A model generated the notes under the pieces. That model worked only from the letters and a program-made list of their open reading frames with translations. It was not told the origin of the DNA and ran no database searches. This document shows positions 1 through 5,824 of a DNA stretch of 6,856 nt, in pieces (within the stretch, counting starts at the first letter, position 1; each line of letters starts with the position of its first letter). This DNA is from Thermodesulfatator atlanticus. GTDB taxonomy: Bacteria > Desulfobacterota > Thermodesulfobacteria > Thermodesulfobacteriales > Thermodesulfatatoraceae. Location: the NCBI GenBank assembly GCA_011321895.1, contig DROK01000298.1:1-6856 (forward strand), given 5' to 3'. Position numbers and translations under genes: made by a program.

Positions 1-1
1 C

Positions 2-454
2 TTAAAAGACGGCTGGTTAAATACCGGGGACCTGGCCTATCTCCACGAAGGCGAACTGGTAATAACTGGCCGGGCCAAAGACCTGATCATCGTCCACGGA
101 AAAAACGTTTGGCCCCAGGATCTTGAGCTGGTGGCGGAAAGATTTGAAGAGGTAAAATCGGGTAACGCCTGTGCCTTTGCCGTGCCGGATGAGGAGGGAA
201 AGGACGTACCGGTGCTGGTGGTGGAAACGAGAAAGCTAACCGCCGAGGAGGCCAAAGACCTGAAAGAGAGACTGGCCGCGGCTATTAGGCGAGAGCTTGG
301 TATAAATTGTCAGGTATTTTTAGTCCCCAAAAATACCATCGTAAAGACCACTTCCGGGAAACCGGCCCGCAGCCATACCCGCCGTGTCTGCCAGGAAAAG
401 GGTTTGCTTCCCCTCTTTTTTAGTTCGGAGTCCCGGTTAAAAGCGGCCTCATAA
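2..454 (+). CDS. aasR: Fatty-acyl-AMP ligase / acyl-ACP synthetase, C-terminal part (5' end outside window)
   Basis: This is the last 150 codons of an ANL-superfamily adenylating enzyme, open at the left edge and ending in TAA at 452-454. Visible are the core motif GWLNTGDL (Asp at 29-31, expected to bind the ribose of ATP) and the hinge segment TGRAKDLIIVHGKN with its Arg at 71-73. PQDLE follows. The A10 segment TTSGKPAR carries the catalytic Lys at 359-361. GEL-[VI]-TGRAKDLII-x-x-GKN-x-x-PQD is typical of fatty-acyl-AMP ligases, which pass the acyl group to an acyl carrier protein rather than to CoA. The adenylation core is off the window, so chain-length preference cannot be read. With an ACP and an Spt downstream, the best match is the acyl-ACP synthetase of bacterial ceramide synthesis (AasR), which loads the dedicated ACP. 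The next gene starts immediately after the stop. Family confidence is high; the specific role is inferred from context. Confidence 0.85.
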   Translation, partial: LKDGWLNTGDLAYLHEGELVITGRAKDLIIVHGKNVWPQDLELVAERFEEVKSGNACAFAVPDEEGKDVPVLVVETRKLTAEEAKDLKERLAAAIRRELGINCQVFLVPKNTIVKTTSGKPARSHTRRVCQEKGLLPLFFSSESRLKAAS

Positions 455-1390
455 ATGGAAAGGTCTATTGCAGTAACCGGTGCCACGGGCTTTATCGGCC
501 GCAACCTTTTGACCCTTCTGCCTGCCGGGATAAGGGTAAAGGCCCTGGTGAGGCCGGCCCGTTTAAAGGCCTTTCGGAGGCTTTTTCCAAAGGTCGAATG
601 GGTCGTGGGGGATCTTTCTTCACCACAAGCCCTGGAAAAGCTGGTTGCCGGGACCGAGGCGGTCATCCATCTGGCCGGGGCCATAAGGGGAACTTCTTAC
701 GAAGATTTTGCCGCCACCAATCTCAAAGGCTTTTTAAACCTGGTGGCCGCCGCCTCCCAGGCCGGAGTCAAGCGCTTTCTTTATGTTTCCTCCCTGGCTG
801 CCAGGCACCCCTATCTTTCCCCTTACGCCGCCACCAAACGACAGGCCGAGGATTTTCTCCGGCAAAGCCCTTTGCGCTGGCAGGTCTTCCGGCCTCCTGC
901 CGTCTATGGTCCTTATGACGAGGGGCTTACACCCCTGATAAAGCTTATGTTAAAAGGGGTGCTACCGGTTCCGGGTGATCCTCAAAACCGTTTTTCCCTC
1001 ATCTACGTCTTTGATCTCTGTCAGGCCATTCTTTCCTGGCTGGAAAAGGACCCGGAAGCTTGCAAAATTTATGAATTGCATGACGGACGTCCCGGGGGTT
1101 ATTCCTGGCTTGAGGTACGGGAAATCGTGGCCCGGATAACAGGAAAGACCCCCCGCCTGGTGGTTGTTCCTGAAAATATTTTGAGAATGGCTGGTTATGG
1201 GAGCCTTTTGGCCAGTAAAATAATAGGAAAAGCCCCGCTCTTTTCCCATTACAAAGTGTCTGAACTTTGCCACCCCGATTGGACCTGTGATAATGAAGAG
1301 ATAACAAAAGACCTTGGCTGGCAACCCTGTTGGCCCCTAGAAAAAGCCTTAGAGGAATGGGTGACCAATGAGACGGGAAGAAATCTTTGA
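455..1390 (+). CDS. cerR: Extended SDR / NAD-dependent epimerase-like reductase, probable ceramide-pathway 3-keto reductase
   Basis: This 311-residue Rossmann-fold protein has the extended-SDR glycine motif GATGFIG (G9, G12, G15) at the N-terminus. VVGDL at 50-54 and HLAGA at 72-76 are both typical of the family. The catalytic set is Ser112/Ser113, Tyr124 and Lys128 (SPYAATK), followed by RPPAVYGP from Arg146. The length is normal for the family and the catalytic triad is intact. Sequence alone would give only 'NAD-dependent epimerase/dehydratase'. The position between an acyl-ACP ligase and an ACP-Spt pair matches the Caulobacter reductase CerR, which reduces the 3-keto group during ceramide formation, so I infer that role rather than sugar epimerisation. 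The ATG directly follows the upstream TAA (TAAATG) without a clear Shine-Dalgarno, suggesting translational coupling. The 3' end overlaps the ACP gene by 23 bp. No membrane segment is obvious. Confidence 0.82.
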   Translation: MERSIAVTGATGFIGRNLLTLLPAGIRVKALVRPARLKAFRRLFPKVEWVVGDLSSPQALEKLVAGTEAVIHLAGAIRGTSYEDFAATNLKGFLNLVAAASQAGVKRFLYVSSLAARHPYLSPYAATKRQAEDFLRQSPLRWQVFRPPAVYGPYDEGLTPLIKLMLKGVLPVPGDPQNRFSLIYVFDLCQAILSWLEKDPEACKIYELHDGRPGGYSWLEVREIVARITGKTPRLVVVPENILRMAGYGSLLASKIIGKAPLFSHYKVSELCHPDWTCDNEEITKDLGWQPCWPLEKALEEWVTNETGRNL

Positions 1391-1625
1391 GACGGTTCGA
1401 GAAATATTGGCCGAAGTACTGAACCGCCCGGTAGAGATAACCCCTGAGACCCGTTTTGAAAAGGATCTCGAAGTTGATTCCCTGAGGGCTATGGAGATTC
1501 TTGCGGCGGTGGAGGACAGGTTCGATATCACGGTACCCATAAACGTCCTTAACGAAATCCGTACCGTGGGGGACTTGGTAAAGGAGATAGAAAAGCTTAT
1601 GGAAGGGGACCATGGGCATCTTTGA
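1368..1625 (+). CDS. acpR: Dedicated acyl carrier protein of the sphingolipid pathway
   Basis: This is an 85-residue acidic, helical protein of ordinary ACP length. The prosthetic-group motif is EVDSLRAME, with Ser38 as the expected 4'-phosphopantetheine attachment site. The motif is DSL followed by an alternating hydrophobic helix (AMEILAAVEDRF), then a VGDLVKEIEKL helix that closes the four-helix bundle. It is not the usual fatty-acid-synthesis AcpP, because the recognition helix has DSLRAMEI instead of DSLD-x-VEL. It also lacks fab genes nearby. Set between a fatty-acyl-AMP ligase, a reductase and an Spt, it most resembles AcpR of the Caulobacter ceramide cluster, thought to carry the acyl chain as acyl-ACP. 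The start at 1368 overlaps the reductase by 23 bp and has AGAGGA at 1351-1356 as a plausible ribosome site. The 3' end overlaps spt by 14 bp. Which enzyme takes the acyl group from this ACP is inference. Confidence 0.9.
   Translation: MRREEIFETVREILAEVLNRPVEITPETRFEKDLEVDSLRAMEILAAVEDRFDITVPINVLNEIRTVGDLVKEIEKLMEGDHGHL
1601..1608 (+). promoter_or_regulatory. Shine-Dalgarno of the spt gene
   Basis: The purine run GGAAGGGG lies inside the last codons of the ACP gene, 3 bases before the ATG at 1612. It supports that start, which overlaps the ACP gene by 14 bp. The spacing is short, so coupling to termination of the ACP reading frame probably helps. Confidence 0.5.
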
Positions 1626-2787
1626 TAAATTTAGCAAACTTGCTGCGCAATTAAATCAGGTAAGGGCCCTCTTCGGTGGTTTCAACGTAGTAATCGAAAA
1701 GATCATTTCACCCACTGAAGCCATCGTGAACGGCCAAAAGGTCATCCTGGCGGGCACCAATAATTATCTGGGCCTTACCTTTGATAAAGCCTGTATCGAG
1801 GCCGCCTGTGCGGCGATCAGGGCCGAAGGCACCGGTACCACCGGGTCACGTATGGCCAACGGGACTTATCACAGCCACGTGGCCCTGGAGCAGGAACTTT
1901 CGGAATTTTTTGGGCGCAGGGCCACCATCGTCTTTACCACGGGTTACGCCGCCAATTTAGGGGTCCTTTCCACCCTGGTCGGGCGAGACGACCTGGTCCT
2001 CCTTGACGCCGATTGTCACGCAAGCATTTACGACGGTACCAGGCTCGGGGGGGTGCCGGTTTACCGCTTTCGGCACAATGACGTGGAAGACCTGGAAAAG
2101 AAGTTAAGGCGTTTGCGGGAAAAGAACCCCTCCGCCAACATCCTCATCGTGGTGGAGGGGCTATACAGCATGCTGGGAGACCGGGCGCCCCTTGCAGATA
2201 TCGCCCACCTCAAAGAAAAATACGGAGCCTATCTCCTGGTGGACGAGGCCCATTCCCTGGGGGTTTTGGGTGAGAAGGGAAGGGGGCTGGCGGAAGAGGC
2301 AGGAGTAGAAGATAAGGTAGACTTTATCGTAGGTACTTTCAGCAAGAGTCTGGCTTCCATCGGGGGTTACTGCACCAGCAATTACGAAGAACTGGAACTC
2401 TTGAGGTACGCCAGCCGTCCCTACGTGTTTACGGCTTCTCTTTCCCCGGCCAACATCGCGGCGGCCCGGGCCGCTTTACGTATCATACGTGAGAGGCCAG
2501 AGCTCAAGGAAAGGCTCTGGCAGAACGCTTACCAGCTTTACGGGCGCCTTAAAGAACTGGGGTTTGAGCTGGGGCCGGAGCCAAGCCCTATCGTGGCGGT
2601 GCGTTTCCGCCAGCCGGAAAAGGCCCTTAAGACCTGGTATGGGCTGCTGGAAAGGGGGGTTTACGTAAACATGGTCCTTCCTCCGGCCACTCCTGGCGGT
2701 GAGGCCCTCCTGCGGGCCAGCGTTTCAGCCGCCCACACCCCGGCCCAGATTGCGGCTATCTCCGAGGCCTTTGCCGCCCTTGCTTGA
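1612..2787 (+). CDS. spt: Serine palmitoyltransferase (alpha-oxoamine synthase, PLP-dependent)
   Basis: This is a full-length 391-residue fold-type I PLP enzyme of the alpha-oxoamine synthase family. Motifs in order: NNYLGL at 50-55; GTGTTGSRMANGTYHSH at 73-89; the cofactor-stacking His136 in DADCHASIYDG; YSMLGDRAPL at 185-194; Asp211 and His214 in DEAHSLG; and the Schiff-base Lys245 in GTFSKSLASIGGY. Near the C-terminus, Arg368 in LLRASVSAAHT corresponds to the substrate-carboxylate Arg. Relatives in the family are glycine C-acetyltransferase (Kbl), BioF and ALA synthase. SMLGD-x-APL, RASVSAAHT and the neighbouring ACP, ligase and reductase point to serine palmitoyltransferase, which condenses L-serine with an acyl thioester to 3-oxosphinganine and CO2. 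The enzyme is expected to be cytosolic or loosely membrane-bound. It overlaps the ACP gene by 14 bp and shares one base with the next gene (TGATG). The acyl donor (acyl-ACP or acyl-CoA) cannot be read from the sequence. Confidence 0.9.
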   Translation: MGIFDKFSKLAAQLNQVRALFGGFNVVIEKIISPTEAIVNGQKVILAGTNNYLGLTFDKACIEAACAAIRAEGTGTTGSRMANGTYHSHVALEQELSEFFGRRATIVFTTGYAANLGVLSTLVGRDDLVLLDADCHASIYDGTRLGGVPVYRFRHNDVEDLEKKLRRLREKNPSANILIVVEGLYSMLGDRAPLADIAHLKEKYGAYLLVDEAHSLGVLGEKGRGLAEEAGVEDKVDFIVGTFSKSLASIGGYCTSNYEELELLRYASRPYVFTASLSPANIAAARAALRIIRERPELKERLWQNAYQLYGRLKELGFELGPEPSPIVAVRFRQPEKALKTWYGLLERGVYVNMVLPPATPGGEALLRASVSAAHTPAQIAAISEAFAALA

Positions 2788-3938
2788 TGAAAATAGGCGT
2801 CTTTCTCTACGGACTGACCGGGGGAGGGGCCACCAGACGGGTGGTTACCCTCATCGAAGGTCTGCTGGGTCATGGGCACCAGATAGACCTCCTGGTTATT
2901 GAGCCCAGGGGACCGCTTTTTAAGAAGGTGAAGGGCCTCCCATTGAACCTGGTTCCCTTGGGGGTGCCTGCTTTGGGGGGATGGCTGAAAAGGCGGCTCC
3001 GTCTCAGGCTGGTTGTACCCAAGCTGGCGGCATATTTGGCCCGGAACAGGCTTGATGTCTTTCTTTCCGGGGCCAACCACGCCCACCTTCCGGCGGTCAA
3101 AGCCTGGCAACGGGCTGGGCGCCCGTGTCCCCTGGTCTTACGTTTGAGCAACCACATTACCGGGGCCCTAAAAGTTGGGAGAACTTGGCCTAAAAATTGG
3201 CTAAATTCCTTAAAGCTCAAGACCATAAAACGCCTTTACCCCCGGGCGGATTTTTGGATCGGGGTCTGCGAAAGTATTCTTAAAGACGCCCTGGCCCTCA
3301 TGCCCTTCCCGGCAGAACGCACGGCGGTCATCTACAACCCCCTTGAGTTAGAAGAGATCCGCCAAAAGGCCAAGGAAGTTCCCCCTCACCCCTGGTTTCA
3401 GGCAAAAGAAGTCCCTTTGATACTTGGAGCAGGCAGACTCTCTCCTCAGAAAGACTTTGCCACCCTGATCCGGGCCTTCTCTCTTTTGAGACAGAAAAGG
3501 GAAGCCAGACTGGTGATCCTGGGAAAGGGGAAGCAGAGGAGGGCTTTGTGGCGTTTGGTCAAAAAGCTGGGGCTTGAAAACTGTGTTTCTCTGCCGGGTT
3601 TTTTCGAAAATCCCTGGTCTTTTATGGCCCGGGCCGACGTTTTTGTCCTGTCTTCACGGTACGAAGGTCTGCCAGGAGTGTTACTGGAGGCCCTGGCGGT
3701 GGGCTGTCCCGTAGTAAGTACCGCCTGTTTCGGGGGTTGTGCCGAGGTTCTGGCAAACGGCCGTTATGGTCGGCTCGTGCCGGTAGGGGATTACCAGGCC
3801 CTTTCGGAAGCCATCCTGGATACCCTTGATGACCCGCCACCGGCCAGTTTTTTGCAGAAGAGGGCCGAAGATTTTAAAGTGGAAAAGGTGGTTTTAGATT
3901 ACCTTAAGGTTTTCGAAAGTTTGGTCTATGGCAACTAA
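2787..3938 (+). CDS. GT4-family glycosyltransferase, possible sphingolipid glycosyltransferase
   Basis: This 383-residue GT-B glycosyltransferase has a glycine-rich N-terminal loop (TGGGATRRVV, residues 11-20). The C-terminal nucleotide-sugar domain carries GAGRLSPQKDF at 214-224, with Arg217 and Lys222 at the usual donor-phosphate positions. The EX7E motif spans Glu293 to Glu301 in SSRYEGLPGVLLEALAVGCPVVS. These are hallmarks of retaining GT4 enzymes, and the length is typical. A basic, hydrophobic stretch at 66-84 (WLKRRLRLRLVVPKLAAYL) could contact the membrane. Donor and acceptor cannot be read from sequence; from context I infer transfer of a sugar to ceramide or a ceramide derivative. 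I chose the ATG at 2787, which shares its A with the spt stop (TGATG). A TTG at 2784 would add one residue. The 3' end overlaps the next gene by 11 bp. A role in lipopolysaccharide or capsule glycosylation is the main alternative. Confidence 0.85.
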   Translation: MKIGVFLYGLTGGGATRRVVTLIEGLLGHGHQIDLLVIEPRGPLFKKVKGLPLNLVPLGVPALGGWLKRRLRLRLVVPKLAAYLARNRLDVFLSGANHAHLPAVKAWQRAGRPCPLVLRLSNHITGALKVGRTWPKNWLNSLKLKTIKRLYPRADFWIGVCESILKDALALMPFPAERTAVIYNPLELEEIRQKAKEVPPHPWFQAKEVPLILGAGRLSPQKDFATLIRAFSLLRQKREARLVILGKGKQRRALWRLVKKLGLENCVSLPGFFENPWSFMARADVFVLSSRYEGLPGVLLEALAVGCPVVSTACFGGCAEVLANGRYGRLVPVGDYQALSEAILDTLDDPPPASFLQKRAEDFKVEKVVLDYLKVFESLVYGN

Positions 3939-5112
3939 AGTCAGGGTTGGCTTTCTCTTTAACCACTATTTTCCGCACCAGGTGCCCCACGCGGCCCCTT
4001 ACGCCTTTGAACTGTCCAGGCGGTACGGGAAAGCTTTAGACGTCACGGTGGCCTGTGCCACCGAGGAAGAACTCAGGTTTGCGCAAAAGATAGCCTCTTT
4101 TTATCCCGGCCATAAGGTCCGTTTTCTCAAACTCCCTGTCCCCTGGTACTACCAAGTTTTAGATCCCTTCGTGTCCACCTGGGCCTTTGGGCGCAAGACC
4201 ATGGTCCTTCGTCGGAACCTTGAGTTCTTCAGGACCCTTGACGTCCTGGTGGCGCCGGAAAGGCATTGTGCGCGCCTGCGTACCAAGTTCGGCTTGGAAG
4301 ACCTGATTATGATCCATACCCGTCACGGTGCTGGTGACCGCAAGGGGGGGTTTGACCCGAAGATCAAATATTTTGACTTTGTTTTGTTACCCGGACAAAA
4401 GCCCTTAGACCGTCTGAAAGAACTCGGGCTGCTTGAGGAGGGAAAATACGCCGTGGTGGGGTATCCGAAATTCGAAGTGGTGGAAAAGCTTCATCCCCAG
4501 CGCCCCAGGATCTTTGCCAACAACCACGTCACGGTGGTCTACAACCCGCATTTTGACCAGCGGGTGGCCTCCTGGAACAAGTGGGGGCTTAAGGTGCTTG
4601 AATTTTTTGCCAAGCACCGGGAATACAACCTCATCTTTGCCCCCCACGTGGTGCTCTTCAGGAGGAGGCTCAGACACCGGGCCCGCCGGATCCCCAAGAG
4701 GTTTTACCGCTGCCCCAACATCCATATCGATTTGGGCAGCATGGCCTCGGTAGACATGACGTACATGCTGGCCGCTGACATTTATCTGGGGGACGTGAGC
4801 AGTCAGGTATACGAGTTTATCTGGAAGCCGCGCCCCTGCATTTATTTAAACGCCCACGGGGTCAAATGGCAGGGCAACCCCTATTATCTTCACTGGACCT
4901 TTGGCCAGGTGGTGGAGGATTTTGAAAGGGATTTTGCCCGCTGTCTTGAAAAGGCGTTTGCCCTTCAATCTCTTTATGAACCCAAGCAAAGGGAGGCCTT
5001 TCGCTACACTTTTTACGATGAGCCGGGGACTACGGCGGCCCAGCGGGGGGCTGCAGCCATCTACCAGTTTTTACGCGAACACCCCCGGACCAAGGCGCGG
5101 CTTAAAGATTGA
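3928..5112 (+). CDS. CDP-glycerol glycerophosphotransferase (TagB/TagF)-like GT-B protein, possible headgroup transferase
   Basis: This 394-residue protein has no signal peptide or clear membrane helix. I recognise a diverged TagB/TagF-type pattern. IHTRHGAGDRKGGFD (128-142, His133) resembles the WHGTPLK-type motif. VVYNPHFD (203-210) sits where the YAPTWR-like strand falls. NLIFAPH (234-240, His240) resembles the RPHP motif, and DMTYMLAADIYLGDVSSQVYEF (276-297) resembles the terminal LL-x-x-ADVLITDYSS-x-x-FD motif. The two His residues are where that family's catalytic pair lies. Known members transfer glycerol-phosphate or ribitol-phosphate from a CDP-alcohol, or serve as nucleotide-dependent sugar-phosphate polymerases. 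Here the last position of an operon with spt suggests transfer of an activated phospho-alcohol, or a sugar, onto a sphingolipid; that is inference. The ATG at 3928 overlaps the GT4 gene by 11 bp, and the stop overlaps the 3' end of lptB on the other strand. The family call rests on motif spacing and is not certain. Confidence 0.65.
   Translation: MATKVRVGFLFNHYFPHQVPHAAPYAFELSRRYGKALDVTVACATEEELRFAQKIASFYPGHKVRFLKLPVPWYYQVLDPFVSTWAFGRKTMVLRRNLEFFRTLDVLVAPERHCARLRTKFGLEDLIMIHTRHGAGDRKGGFDPKIKYFDFVLLPGQKPLDRLKELGLLEEGKYAVVGYPKFEVVEKLHPQRPRIFANNHVTVVYNPHFDQRVASWNKWGLKVLEFFAKHREYNLIFAPHVVLFRRRLRHRARRIPKRFYRCPNIHIDLGSMASVDMTYMLAADIYLGDVSSQVYEFIWKPRPCIYLNAHGVKWQGNPYYLHWTFGQVVEDFERDFARCLEKAFALQSLYEPKQREAFRYTFYDEPGTTAAQRGAAAIYQFLREHPRTKARLKD
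5102..5112. other. Tail-to-tail overlap of the two convergent operons
   Basis: The TagF-like gene on the plus strand ends with TGA at 5110-5112. lptB on the minus strand ends with TAA at 5104-5102. The last three codons of one therefore lie inside the other, and 11 bases are coding on both strands. I see no hairpin followed by a T-run around 5085-5130, so at least one transcript must run antisense into the other operon before ending. Confidence 0.85.
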
Positions 5113-5824
5113 AATCCTGCCCCAGGTAAAAACTCTTAGCCTTCTGGTCTTGGGCGATTTCCTGGGCGGTGCCGGTAACCAGGATCTCTCCTTGATAGAG
5201 AAGGTAGGCACGGTCGCAAATTTTAAGGGTTTCCCTTACGTTATGGTCCGAGATCAGGATCCCGATTCCCTTCTCCTTGAGTTCCAGAATGAGTTTTTGG
5301 AGATTTTTTACGGTCAAAGGGTCTATCCCGGCAAAGGGCTCGTCAAGGAGAATAAAATCAGGCTCCACGGCCACGGCCCGGGCGATTTCCACCCGCCTGG
5401 CCTCGCCTCCTGAGAGGGTATAACCTTTGTGTCCGGCCACTTCTTCCAGGCCAAATTCTTGAATAATGGCCTCTTTGCGCTGCTCCCTTTCTTCTCGGCC
5501 CAGTTTTTTGAGCTCCAGGACCCCGAGGATGTTTTTTTCTACCGTCAGTTCGCGGAAGACCGAACGTTCTTGAGGCAGGTAGGTCAGCCCCAATTTGGCC
5601 CGCTTGGCCAAAGAAAAGGAGGTGATCTCTCTCTCGTTTAGCCAGATTTTGCCGGCTTCAGGTTTGAGCAGCCCGGCGATCATATAAAAAGTAGTGGTCT
5701 TGCCGGCCCCGTTGGGCCCGAGGAGCCCTACTACCTCCCCGCTTCGGACCTCAAGGCTTACCCCTTTGACGACCTTTCTCTTTTTAAAACTCTTTTCCAG
5801 TCCTTCTGCCCGCAAGGTTTTCAT
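5102..5824 (-). CDS. lptB: LptB-type ABC transporter ATPase (lipopolysaccharide or related lipid export)
   Basis: This 240-residue ABC ATPase is almost exactly the length of E. coli LptB. In order it has Walker A GPNGAGKTT (36-44, Lys42), the LptB-typical Q-loop TYLPQERSVFRELTVEKNI (Gln85, Phe90 and Arg91, the region that contacts LptF/LptG), the signature LSGGEARRVEIARA (137-150), Walker B FILLDEPFAGIDP (Asp161, catalytic Glu162) and the switch His194 in ISDHNVRETL. YLPQE, RRVEIARA and DHNVRETL separate LptB from LivF/LivG. LptB2FG extracts lipopolysaccharide from the inner membrane using ATP at the cytoplasmic face. No lptA, lptC, lptF or lptG lies in the window. I chose the ATG at 5824, which shares its A with the upstream TGA; a TTG at 5827 would add one residue. 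It follows a Tam41-like gene and a lipid kinase on the same strand, so it may be a housekeeping LptB or a paralogue for a sphingolipid. Confidence 0.9.
   Translation of the reverse strand: MKTLRAEGLEKSFKKRKVVKGVSLEVRSGEVVGLLGPNGAGKTTTFYMIAGLLKPEAGKIWLNEREITSFSLAKRAKLGLTYLPQERSVFRELTVEKNILGVLELKKLGREEREQRKEAIIQEFGLEEVAGHKGYTLSGGEARRVEIARAVAVEPDFILLDEPFAGIDPLTVKNLQKLILELKEKGIGILISDHNVRETLKICDRAYLLYQGEILVTGTAQEIAQDQKAKSFYLGQDFNL

Noticed and set aside
455..1390. Sugar-nucleotide epimerase (GalE-like) function for the extended SDR
   Set aside because: The motifs alone would allow it, but the position between the acyl-ACP ligase and ACP-Spt genes matches the ceramide reductase. No sugar-nucleotide pathway genes are adjacent apart from the GT4.
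2..1625. Fatty-acyl-AMP ligase plus ACP as the start of a polyketide or lipopeptide cluster
   Set aside because: No ketosynthase, condensation or thioesterase domain follows; an Spt does.
999..1637. Long open frame on the minus strand opposite the reductase and ACP genes
   Set aside because: It is the complement of two well-supported genes, has no recognisable domain, and its sequence is low-complexity and shadow-like.
1612..2787. Reading the alpha-oxoamine synthase as glycine C-acetyltransferase (Kbl) or BioF
   Set aside because: There is no threonine dehydrogenase or biotin gene nearby. SMLGD-x-APL, RASVSAAHT and the ACP, ligase and reductase context favour serine palmitoyltransferase.
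5085..5130. Intrinsic terminator at the convergent junction
   Set aside because: I could not find an inverted repeat with an adjacent T-run on either strand.
4901..5413. 170-codon open frame on the plus strand running across the convergent junction into lptB
   Set aside because: It overlaps the TagF-like gene in another frame and lptB antisense. The lptB motifs are complete on the minus strand, so this is a shadow.
5102..5824. Branched-chain amino-acid transporter ATPase (LivF/LivG)
   Set aside because: YLPQE, RRVEIARA and DHNVRETL are LptB-type, the length is 240 residues, and no liv permease or binding protein is nearby.
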